A DNA stretch of 64,000 nt from GCA-002727735 sp038134525. GTDB taxonomy: Bacteria; Bacteroidota; Bacteroidia; Flavobacteriales_D; Parvicellaceae. The stretch covers positions 62,001 through 126,000 of the forward strand of contig JAYPVI010000004.1 of the NCBI GenBank assembly GCA_038134525.1, written 5' to 3'. The notes beneath the pieces were generated by a model. The model was not told where the DNA came from, made no database searches, and was given only the letters and a program-made list of their open reading frames with translations. A program made the translations under genes and the position numbers. The stretch's first letter is position 1; each line of letters begins with the position of its first letter. Of the stretch, positions 1-7,038 are shown in pieces.

Positions 1-1
1 T

Positions 2-1888
2 GTAACATATTTAATAGTGTGCTTAATCACCTTCACACCTAAAACGTTATCATGTCAAAATACTGAAGTTATGGTTGACTTAGGGATAAGCGCCTACAAA
101 AAAAATGATTTTGGTGAGGCCATTCAACTATTCAAAAAGGCCATTACCATTGATTCTTCAACATTAAAATTACAATTCTACTATGGGCTTACCCTATTAA
201 AGCTTCATGATTATAACCATGCTAAATATTACCTAACAAAAGTTGTGAAAAAAGATCCATCTGGTAGAGTATTTCCTGAAGCAAGTTATTACATGGGTAT
301 TCTATACAAACTAGATCATGATTACGATAATGCCATTAGAGAGTTTAAAAAATCGAAAGCTCACTTTATTTCAAATAAGCAAAATTACTACTACAAAAAA
401 TCATCAAGGGAAATCAATTCATCCATATATGCAATGAGGCATCAAAATGACATCAAAGACATAGATGTATTTCAAGTTCATGGTAATGTGAATGGGAACA
501 ATGCAGAGTTTGCCGGTTTTGAACAAGATGGAGAATTATACTTTACGGCAATAAAAGAAGAAAATTATGCAAAAATTTATAAGTTAAAAAAAGACCATGA
601 GATTCAGGAGTTAGATCCAGTAATAAATAATCCACTTTTTCACAATGCCAATGGCGCTTTCTTTAAAAATCAACAACATTTTTTGTTTTCTAGGTGCGAT
701 ACGATTGGCCATTGCAAAATAATGTACACTAAAAAATTAGAAGATAAATGGATTGAACCAGTAGAATACAATAGCCAAATAAATATAGGAGCACATAATA
801 TAACTCAACCTCATTTTTCAAAAATTAACGGTGTAAATTACCTGTTTTTTTGCAGTGATAAAAAAGGATTTGGTAAACTAGATATTTGGTATGCTGAAAT
901 TTTAGATGACATGTCTATTGGAAAAGTTGAGAATGCGGGTAAAAATGTAAATACACCTGATCACGACATTACTCCTTTTTTTCACAAGCCATCAAATCAA
1001 CTTTTTTATAGCTCTACATGGGGAAATGGTTTTGGTGGTTTTGATGTATTTTCAAGTCATTGGAATAACGCCATGTTTGAGCCATCTGTAAACATGGGAC
1101 AACCCATAAATTCATCTTGGAACGAAACCTATTTTTGGGTGAATGACTTTGGAAAACATGGATACTTTTCATCAAATAGAGATGGAAGCAAATACGATAG
1201 CATTAAACACTGTTGCCCTGATCTATGGGAATTTAAATCTAAAAATCCCATAATTAAAAAAGAAGTTGTAGACACATTAATGACATCTAAAGAAATTTTT
1301 AAATTCAAAACTGGAATCACACTTCCCTTAGCCCTCTATTTCCACAATGATGAACCTTCACCAAAGAGTTTGGACACTATTGTATCGGTTTCCTATCCAG
1401 AAACCTATCTTAAATATGTGGCGCTTATACCAGAGTATATTCGCGAATTTTCTGCAAGAAACAATACAGAAGAAAAAAAATTAGCTATAGAGCAGATTCA
1501 ATTCTTTTTTGACCAATATGTTGATAACGGACTTGAAAAATTGAATCGATTTAAGTCACAATTGATTTCATTGCTGAAAGAATATCAATCCGTTGAAATC
1601 ACCATAAAGGGTTTTGCGAGTCCACTAGCCAAATCTGATTACAATACAAACCTTTCAAAAAGAAGAATTAGTAGTCTAATAAATTATTTTCATCAGACTG
1701 ATAATGGAATATTTCAAGAATTTATTGACCAAAAAAGATTGATTATTCATGCCGCCCCTTTTGGTGAATCAAGCTCTGATCAATCTACAAACGATGATGT
1801 TAAAAACACCAAAGAATCCATCTACAGTCCCAAAGCTGCTTTAGAGAGAAGAATAGAAATTCAAGAGGTTATTTTTCATCATGAGTGA
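2..1888 (+). CDS. PorE-like TPR / PD40 beta-propeller / OmpA-family envelope protein (5' end outside window)
   Basis: The reading frame is open to the first bases of the window, where the residues VTYLIV-CLITFTPKTLSCQ look like the end of a Sec signal peptide. The true start is therefore probably upstream, although a GTG at base 17 is possible. After the signal come TPR-type helices (roughly residues 20-120), a PD40/WD40-like propeller with the typical ending GYFSSNRDGS, and a C-terminal OmpA-like domain (GFAS, YN..LS.RRI, AALERRIEI). Known relatives sit in the periplasm or outer membrane and bind peptidoglycan; the T9SS component PorE has this architecture plus a regulatory CRD domain that I do not clearly see here. 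A role in anchoring T9SS or gliding complexes is inference. A weak hairpin follows the gene. Confidence 0.8.
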   Translation, partial: VTYLIVCLITFTPKTLSCQNTEVMVDLGISAYKKNDFGEAIQLFKKAITIDSSTLKLQFYYGLTLLKLHDYNHAKYYLTKVVKKDPSGRVFPEASYYMGILYKLDHDYDNAIREFKKSKAHFISNKQNYYYKKSSREINSSIYAMRHQNDIKDIDVFQVHGNVNGNNAEFAGFEQDGELYFTAIKEENYAKIYKLKKDHEIQELDPVINNPLFHNANGAFFKNQQHFLFSRCDTIGHCKIMYTKKLEDKWIEPVEYNSQINIGAHNITQPHFSKINGVNYLFFCSDKKGFGKLDIWYAEILDDMSIGKVENAGKNVNTPDHDITPFFHKPSNQLFYSSTWGNGFGGFDVFSSHWNNAMFEPSVNMGQPINSSWNETYFWVNDFGKHGYFSSNRDGSKYDSIKHCCPDLWEFKSKNPIIKKEVVDTLMTSKEIFKFKTGITLPLALYFHNDEPSPKSLDTIVSVSYPETYLKYVALIPEYIREFSARNNTEEKKLAIEQIQFFFDQYVDNGLEKLNRFKSQLISLLKEYQSVEITIKGFASPLAKSDYNTNLSKRRISSLINYFHQTDNGIFQEFIDQKRLIIHAAPFGESSSDQSTNDDVKNTKESIYSPKAALERRIEIQEVIFHHE

Positions 1889-1910
1889 AATAAATGTTAA
1901 AATTTTGAAC

Positions 1911-1958
1911 CCAATACATCTTTAGGTTAAACAAATATGTATTGGCCTAATTTTTAAT
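1911..1958 (+). terminator. weak terminator-like hairpin after the PorE-like gene
   Basis: CCAATACAT at 1911-1919 pairs with ATGTATTGG at 1937-1945 (9 bp, 17-base loop), followed by a T-rich tract. The long loop makes this a modest candidate. Confidence 0.35.
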
Positions 1959-1983
1959 TAATTTTAGAAGAAAAGGTGTAATT

Positions 1984-2709
1984 ATGTTAAGCAACATTAA
2001 TATCAAAAGAGAACTTGAATTAGCTCAATCAAAGCAAGAAAATCAAATATTAAATCTAGTAAACAACCAATTATTAAATGATCAAAAAATCGAGTTATCC
2101 ATAAAACACAATTTAAATAAATGTGCTACTACAGAGTACAATCTAGAGTTAACTAATTACTTCGAAAACGATGTCTATGATATTGATGTTATAAGATCAA
2201 TTGCTGTTAAATATAGGTTGCGATTTTTACCTACAAAATACTTCAAAAACGAAATACCTCAAGAAGCCATTTTTAAAACCAAAAATTTAGAGAAAAAAAA
2301 CAATACTAGTATTAAGAATTTTCACATACTAGCACCAGCTAAATCATTTGATTTAGAAGATGTAAACAAAGATCCTCTTCTATTCGCCCCACTAAGTAAT
2401 GGTAAGTATTTGTTAATTCATCAGTGGGGAACTGATTTATCTTGGTTCAAAAGATTAACTGCTTTACCTCTTAAGAGCTTAGAATCCATGCTTATTTCTG
2501 TAGGAATTATGGCTTTATTGATTACTATGATTACCCCAACTTGGCTAATCCTTAATAGTGCTGAAATTGACATGGGTTATTTTGGATATCATAGAATGGC
2601 TTGGTTCATATATGCCTACATTTTAATTTGTTCCATCACCACCTTTATTTGTTTTTCGCAAAACATTTATCCAAGTGAATACCAGTGGAATAAAAAATCG
2701 TATAATTAG
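1984..2709 (+). CDS. unknown protein with two C-terminal membrane helices
   Basis: I do not recognise a family. The first ~165 residues are hydrophilic and Lys/Asn-rich, without a signal peptide. Two hydrophobic stretches follow (about residues 168-190, SVGIMALLITMITPTWLIL, and 205-228, MAWFIYAYILICSITTFICF). This fits a protein with a large cytoplasmic N-terminal part and a C-terminal hairpin anchor in the inner membrane. It lies 95 bases after the PorE-like gene and is convergent with the GH3 gene, with which it shares four bases at the stops (TTAG). An accessory role for its neighbours is only a guess. Confidence 0.7.
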   Translation: MLSNINIKRELELAQSKQENQILNLVNNQLLNDQKIELSIKHNLNKCATTEYNLELTNYFENDVYDIDVIRSIAVKYRLRFLPTKYFKNEIPQEAIFKTKNLEKKNNTSIKNFHILAPAKSFDLEDVNKDPLLFAPLSNGKYLLIHQWGTDLSWFKRLTALPLKSLESMLISVGIMALLITMITPTWLILNSAEIDMGYFGYHRMAWFIYAYILICSITTFICFSQNIYPSEYQWNKKSYN

Positions 2710-3848
2710 ACTTTTCCAAGACAAATTTTAAGCCTAATTATTTTTTTAACAGATTGATAAATTTCATTTCTGAAATTAGAATCAACCTCCATTTGAGCCA
2801 AAATATCAAATAGCACTTGCTCCTCATCAACTGGCATTAATAGTTGATCGCACCCTGCTTTTGCAGCTTTTAAACCGCATTGATCTACGTTTACTACTCC
2901 ACCCATATTCATGGCATCAGTAATAACAAGTCCCTTGAACTGAAGTGAATCTTTTAACAGTTCTGTTACAATCTTTCTTGAACAAGTTGAAGGCATATCT
3001 TGAGTATCAAATTCAGAATTATTTTTTATGGCTAGATGGGCAACCATTACCGAAGTTACTCCGTGATCAATCATCGGCACATAGTTTTTAACTTCTTTCA
3101 TTTCACCATCTATGTAAACTAATTTTTTATGGGTATCTCCAACTACAAACCCATGCCCTGGGAAGTGCTTTGCTGTTGCTGCAATATGATGATTTTGAGT
3201 AACACTAATAAAAGCTTTTGAAAAATTAATGACGGTATCCATATCTAAACCAAAGCTTCTGTTACTCACTACTTTATTTGGTGAAGCATCAATAACGGGT
3301 GCAAAATTTTGATTAATGCCAATTTCATTTAAATCTTCCGAAATAATTTTGGTGACATAACGAACACTATCAAGGTGTTTAATGGTATTGGTTTTTGGAA
3401 CCGTTCTAGTCCCTTGTATTTTCCTATTAACAAGAGTAGGTTCTGCATCAGCACTGTAAATTAAGGGCAAAAAACCATGATTTTTTATCAAACTATCGTA
3501 GTACTTCACTTCATTTGTAAAACCTGATTTTGTTCCGTTAAGCAATAAAATTCCGCCAATCCATCCTTTTGAGGCTAACGCTGTTACATGAGCTGTTGAT
3601 TTTCCTAATCTTCCTGTGGCAGGAACAATCATTTGCCCCACTCTTAAAGTATCATTCATTTGTTTAAAAACAGCTTTTACTTTTTCATCTAGATTGGTAT
3701 TTTCAGTTAAAAAATCTGCTAAAGTAAAAACCGTATCTAGGCTCGACTTGTTTAATAATTCTTCTGTAGATGAATTAGTGTTATTAGAAGATTGAGTATG
3801 ACAGGAATTAAATAATAAACCTAACAGCAATAGCACAAAAACTCTCAT
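2706..3848 (-). CDS. glycoside hydrolase family 3 lipoprotein (NagZ-like beta-N-acetylhexosaminidase), GH3 N-domain only
   Basis: The N-terminus MRVFVLLLLGLLFNSC is a lipoprotein signal with the lipidated Cys at residue 16. The catalytic (alpha/beta)8 barrel covers about residues 60-378. It shows the NagZ-type loop KHFPGHG at 227-233 with His240 (DTH), and VITDAMNMGGV with the presumed nucleophile Asp311. Family members remove beta-linked GlcNAc from peptidoglycan fragments. Many Bacteroidetes encode this barrel fused to a GH3 C-terminal domain and a beta-lactamase domain in one protein of about 1000 residues. Here the protein stops after the barrel, and the remainder appears to be the gene at 35002-36837 (380 + 611 = 991 residues). 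Enzymatic activity is likely; exact substrate is inferred. Confidence 0.88.
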   Translation of the reverse strand: MRVFVLLLLGLLFNSCHTQSSNNTNSSTEELLNKSSLDTVFTLADFLTENTNLDEKVKAVFKQMNDTLRVGQMIVPATGRLGKSTAHVTALASKGWIGGILLLNGTKSGFTNEVKYYDSLIKNHGFLPLIYSADAEPTLVNRKIQGTRTVPKTNTIKHLDSVRYVTKIISEDLNEIGINQNFAPVIDASPNKVVSNRSFGLDMDTVINFSKAFISVTQNHHIAATAKHFPGHGFVVGDTHKKLVYIDGEMKEVKNYVPMIDHGVTSVMVAHLAIKNNSEFDTQDMPSTCSRKIVTELLKDSLQFKGLVITDAMNMGGVVNVDQCGLKAAKAGCDQLLMPVDEEQVLFDILAQMEVDSNFRNEIYQSVKKIIRLKICLGKV

Positions 3849-3862
3849 AAAACTTTTTTTAT

Positions 3863-3870
3863 CAAATATA
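3863..3870 (-). promoter_or_regulatory. candidate -7 element for the GH3 lipoprotein gene
   Basis: On the minus strand this reads TATATTTG, a perfect match to the Bacteroidetes -7 consensus TAnnTTTG, 14 bases before the start codon. No convincing TTG -33 element is found at the usual distance. Confidence 0.35.
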
Positions 3871-3940
3871 GATTCGGTAATGAAATGCTATGTAAAAAAC
3901 AGATATTCTTGTCCATATATAATTGTTGAAAGGAAATAAT

Positions 3941-3948
3941 TACATTTG
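3941..3948 (+). promoter_or_regulatory. candidate -7 element for the adhesin-like T9SS gene
   Basis: TACATTTG matches TAnnTTTG. It overlaps an in-frame TTG at 3946, which argues that translation begins at a later ATG. A TTG at 19-base spacing is absent. Confidence 0.35.
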
Positions 3949-3960
3949 CTCAAATTAAAA

Positions 3961-4770
3961 ATGAAGATGAAATTAAAGTTCGTTTTATCCTTTTGTTTAT
4001 TAGTAGCGTTATCTCATGCTCAAACTGTTCTTCTAAACGAATCTTTTAATAATGGCTTTCCCAACAACTGGACACGAATTGATGGTGATATGGCCACGGC
4101 AAATAGTGATATTACGGTTTCACATTTAACAGGTTCTTTTCATTTAATTGAGGATTTAGACTCTACAGGAACTGGGGATTCAGCTCTCTTAGCTACGTCA
4201 TGGTTCGACAATAACAATACGCCTGCCAGTAACTACTTAATTACACCTGCTATTACTTTTCCAACTGACGGTAATTACCTTCATTTTCAAGCGAAGTCAT
4301 ATGACGGATCATTCCCAGATGGTTTAGAAATTTTTTATGCAACTGATATCAATCCACTGGATAGTGTAAACGATTTAAATAGTCTATTTGACACTATTGC
4401 AGTACCACCTTATTGGACAAACTTTAGCGTAAAAATGGATTCATTGCCTTTAAATTCACCTGTATACCTTGTCTTCAGGCATTATGCAGATGATCAATTC
4501 ATTCTCGGAATAGATAACATTAATGTAATTACCGGAGATTTAACTACGATCCAATCCTCTAGTATTTCTGAACCTGTTGTATATCCTAATCCATCGAATG
4601 GACAGATTCAGGTGAGTGGAATTGAAATGAACGAAAAAATTAAAATCACTTCAATTTCAGGACAAGTGGTTTGGAAAGGGGCTGCATCGTCTGTAGAACA
4701 AATTAACTTCAACAAAGGACTTTATATGCTCAACTCAGCCAACTACACCACTTATTTCTTAGTAAAATAA
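3961..4770 (+). CDS. secreted choice-of-anchor/cleaved-adhesin domain protein with T9SS type A sorting domain
   Basis: A Sec signal peptide (KLKFVLSFCLLVALSHAQ) is followed by a jelly-roll adhesin domain of the choice-of-anchor J / cleaved adhesin kind: LNESFNNGFPNNW opens it and a terminal DNINV strand closes it, residues about 20-195. The last ~75 residues are a T9SS type A sorting domain (VVYPNPSNGQIQV, then KGLYML and a final LVK). The protein should cross the inner membrane by Sec and the outer membrane by T9SS, ending up attached to the surface or released. ATG at 3961 is preferred; 3967 is also possible, and the upstream TTG overlaps a promoter-like sequence. Ligand unknown. Confidence 0.85.
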   Translation: MKMKLKFVLSFCLLVALSHAQTVLLNESFNNGFPNNWTRIDGDMATANSDITVSHLTGSFHLIEDLDSTGTGDSALLATSWFDNNNTPASNYLITPAITFPTDGNYLHFQAKSYDGSFPDGLEIFYATDINPLDSVNDLNSLFDTIAVPPYWTNFSVKMDSLPLNSPVYLVFRHYADDQFILGIDNINVITGDLTTIQSSSISEPVVYPNPSNGQIQVSGIEMNEKIKITSISGQVVWKGAASSVEQINFNKGLYMLNSANYTTYFLVK

Positions 4771-4800
4771 TGAAATGAGGATAGGATAGTTTTTTAAAAT

Positions 4801-4830
4801 TTGTTAAAAAAAGCATCCATATTATATTTA
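4801..4830 (+). promoter_or_regulatory. promoter for the DUF4369/thioredoxin-fold gene
   Basis: TTG (4801-4803), 19 bases, then TATATTTA (4823-4830), one mismatch from TAnnTTTG. The 19-base spacing equals that of the bamD and rpsA promoters in this window. The start codon lies 50 bases downstream. Confidence 0.5.
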
Positions 4831-4879
4831 GGATCGTTTTTGGAATAACATTTGTTTATGTTTGGTAAGACCTAGATTT

Positions 4880-6364
4880 ATGAAAAAATTATTTTTATTC
4901 AACATATTATTTTCCACATTAGTATCCTTTGGGCAACAGAAGTTGGAATTTAAGATTAGTGGTTTACAAGATACGACCGTATTCTTAGCTCGGTACTTTG
5001 GTGAAAAACTGTATTATGCAGACACTTCAACTTCTAAGAACGAACGCGTGGTATTCAATTCAAAATCTTTAGTGGGTGGTGTATATGCGGTAGTTTGTCC
5101 AGGTTCAAAGTATTTTGAATTCATAGTAACTGAAGAAGATGTACTAATGGAAACCGATTTAAACGATTTTGCGGGAAAGATGAACGTAAAAAAATCGGAA
5201 AACAACAAAGTATTTTATAACTACATCAATTATTTAGGAACCAAAAAGAAAGAAGCGGCCACTCTTCAAGGAGCTAAGAATAAAGATAAGATGGCAGCTC
5301 TTGACAAGGAAGTTAAAACGTATCAAAAAGAACAAATTTTTGATCAATCCCATCTTTTTGGAGCTAAAGTATTAGCCATGTCAATCGATCCCGTTATTCC
5401 AGCTGAGTATCAATCCAATGATACGTTACGATATCGATATTTTTTAGACCATTATTGGGATAATATAGACGTGACAGACAAACGAATTGTACACACCCCT
5501 GTGTATCACAATAAATTAAATCATTTCTTTAAGAAAATGATTCCACAGCATCCCGATACGATTTGTAAATACGCACACAAGCTAATTGACCAAATGGACC
5601 CAGATTCGGACCTGTTTAAGTACACCGTACATTATGTTACTTACAATTACGAAACATCCAACATCATGGGTATGGATGCGGTTTTTGTGTGCATGGCTCA
5701 AAAATACTACTGCCCTGCAGACGAAAGCGGAGCTTTTTGGTTAGACTCCACTAAACTGGTTGACTTGTGTGAAAAGGCCAATAAATTAGAGCCATTATTA
5801 ATGGGTAAAAAAGCACCTAGAATAATTCTGGCCGATACATCAGAGCAAAACTGGGTAGACTTTTACCAATTACCTCAAAAATATAACCTGCTGATTTTTT
5901 GGGATCCAGATTGCGGTCATTGTAAAAAACAAATACCTAAACTCCAAAAGCTGTATACTGAGCTAAAGGAAAAGAATGTAGACGTTGAATTTATAGGATA
6001 CGGCACAAATTTGGAAAATGAAGACTGGAAAAAGTTCATTAAAAACAAAAACCTAAATTGGATTAATTTATCTGATTTCCCTGATGCCAATGAAAATCCT
6101 ACTACCTATTTATTTGAAAAAAGGGTAACCGATTTAAAAAGTTTGAACTTTAGAAAAACGTATGATATTTTCAGTACCCCTCAAGTGTATTTAGTTGATC
6201 AAAATAAAGAGATCATAGGAAAACAATTAGATGCATTAACTGTAGCTAAAATGATGGAGCATTTAGAAAATGTGAAATTAGATTACTTACCTGTACTGGA
6301 AGAAGAAGCTAAAAAAGAAGCAGAAAAAAAGAAAAAACAACAAGAAAAAGCAAACGAAGATTAA
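4880..6364 (+). CDS. TlpA-like thioredoxin-fold protein with DUF4369/DUF5106-type N-terminal part
   Basis: A Sec signal (MKKLFLFNILFSTLVSFGQ) leads into a beta-rich N-domain of the DUF4369 kind (LEFKISGLQDTTVFLARYFG). A helical DUF5106-like middle part follows, then a redoxin domain with the active-site motif FWDPDCGHC, Cys345 and Cys348. The cis-proline loop is visible as STPQVYLVD. The C-terminus is a charged Lys/Glu tail. Such proteins are exported thiol-disulfide reductases of the TlpA/ResA group; substrate is unknown. ATG at 4880 is chosen because it directly begins the signal peptide; an upstream ATG-like start would add MVRPRF in front. It precedes a DUF1573 gene on the same strand. 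Confidence 0.85.
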   Translation: MKKLFLFNILFSTLVSFGQQKLEFKISGLQDTTVFLARYFGEKLYYADTSTSKNERVVFNSKSLVGGVYAVVCPGSKYFEFIVTEEDVLMETDLNDFAGKMNVKKSENNKVFYNYINYLGTKKKEAATLQGAKNKDKMAALDKEVKTYQKEQIFDQSHLFGAKVLAMSIDPVIPAEYQSNDTLRYRYFLDHYWDNIDVTDKRIVHTPVYHNKLNHFFKKMIPQHPDTICKYAHKLIDQMDPDSDLFKYTVHYVTYNYETSNIMGMDAVFVCMAQKYYCPADESGAFWLDSTKLVDLCEKANKLEPLLMGKKAPRIILADTSEQNWVDFYQLPQKYNLLIFWDPDCGHCKKQIPKLQKLYTELKEKNVDVEFIGYGTNLENEDWKKFIKNKNLNWINLSDFPDANENPTTYLFEKRVTDLKSLNFRKTYDIFSTPQVYLVDQNKEIIGKQLDALTVAKMMEHLENVKLDYLPVLEEEAKKEAEKKKKQQEKANED

Positions 6365-6411
6365 TTTGGCCCAATACTTGTAACAGATAAATTATAATTC
6401 GTAACATTTTA

Positions 6412-6419
6412 TATATTTG
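6412..6419 (+). promoter_or_regulatory. candidate -7 element for the DUF1573 gene
   Basis: TATATTTG is a perfect TAnnTTTG match 23 bases before the start codon. No TTG at the usual distance. Confidence 0.35.
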
Positions 6420-6442
6420 ATGTCTAATAAAAACAACCCACA

Positions 6443-6958
6443 ATGAAAAAATCAATCTTTACACTAAGTTTATTTTTTGCAGCGTTATTCGCTCTCAATT
6501 ATACCCAAGCTCAAGTAGCTGTCGGAGAAGAAAAAGCAGCCAAAATTTCATTTGACAAGTCAACTCATGATTATGGTCAAATAGAGCAAAATGCAAATGG
6601 TGAATGCGTGTTTGTATTTACAAATACAGGAAATGCCCCGTTGAAAATTACGAATGCTAAGGGATCATGTGGTTGTACAGTTCCTCAGTGGCCTAGAGAA
6701 GAAATTGCTCCTGGAGAAACAGGTGAAATAAAAGTAAGGTACGACACCAAGCGAATTGGAATGATCAACAAAACAGTAACCATCCAGTCTAATGCGATGA
6801 ATGCGGACGACATCACCAAGAACAAAAAAGATGCTGAAGGCAATACCATAGGTGGTACTTCTATGATTAGAATTAAAGGAGAGGTTAAAAGACCTGCAGA
6901 AAATGCTACTCCTATTAAGCCTGCTGCCGGACCAATGAACAACAGCAAGGAAGATTAA
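6443..6958 (+). CDS. DUF1573 domain protein, exported
   Basis: The signal peptide (SIFTLSLFFAALFALNYTQAQ) is followed by one DUF1573 domain, an immunoglobulin-like (ASH/MSP-related) fold: ISFDKSTHDYGQIEQ, FVFTNTGNAPLKI, SCGCTVPQWP, IAPGETGEIKV. The CGC motif is typical of the family. Length (171 residues) is normal for single-domain members. The molecular function of DUF1573 is not established; it is common in the Bacteroidetes periplasm. A proline/asparagine-rich tail ends the protein, and a strong terminator follows. Confidence 0.88.
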   Translation: MKKSIFTLSLFFAALFALNYTQAQVAVGEEKAAKISFDKSTHDYGQIEQNANGECVFVFTNTGNAPLKITNAKGSCGCTVPQWPREEIAPGETGEIKVRYDTKRIGMINKTVTIQSNAMNADDITKNKKDAEGNTIGGTSMIRIKGEVKRPAENATPIKPAAGPMNNSKED

Positions 6959-6982
6959 ATTTACCTTAATTAATTACATGCT

Positions 6983-7012
6983 AAAGCCACCCGATGAGGT
7001 GGCTTTTTTTAT
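6983..7012 (+). terminator. intrinsic terminator after the DUF1573 gene
   Basis: AAAGCCACC at 6983-6991 pairs perfectly with GGTGGCTTT at 6998-7006 around the loop CGATGA, followed by a run of T. It sits between two convergent genes; on the minus strand the hairpin is not followed by a good T tract, so it mainly serves the plus strand. Confidence 0.88.
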
Positions 7013-7038
7013 TTTAAATGTTGAAGCTTGGATTTGAT

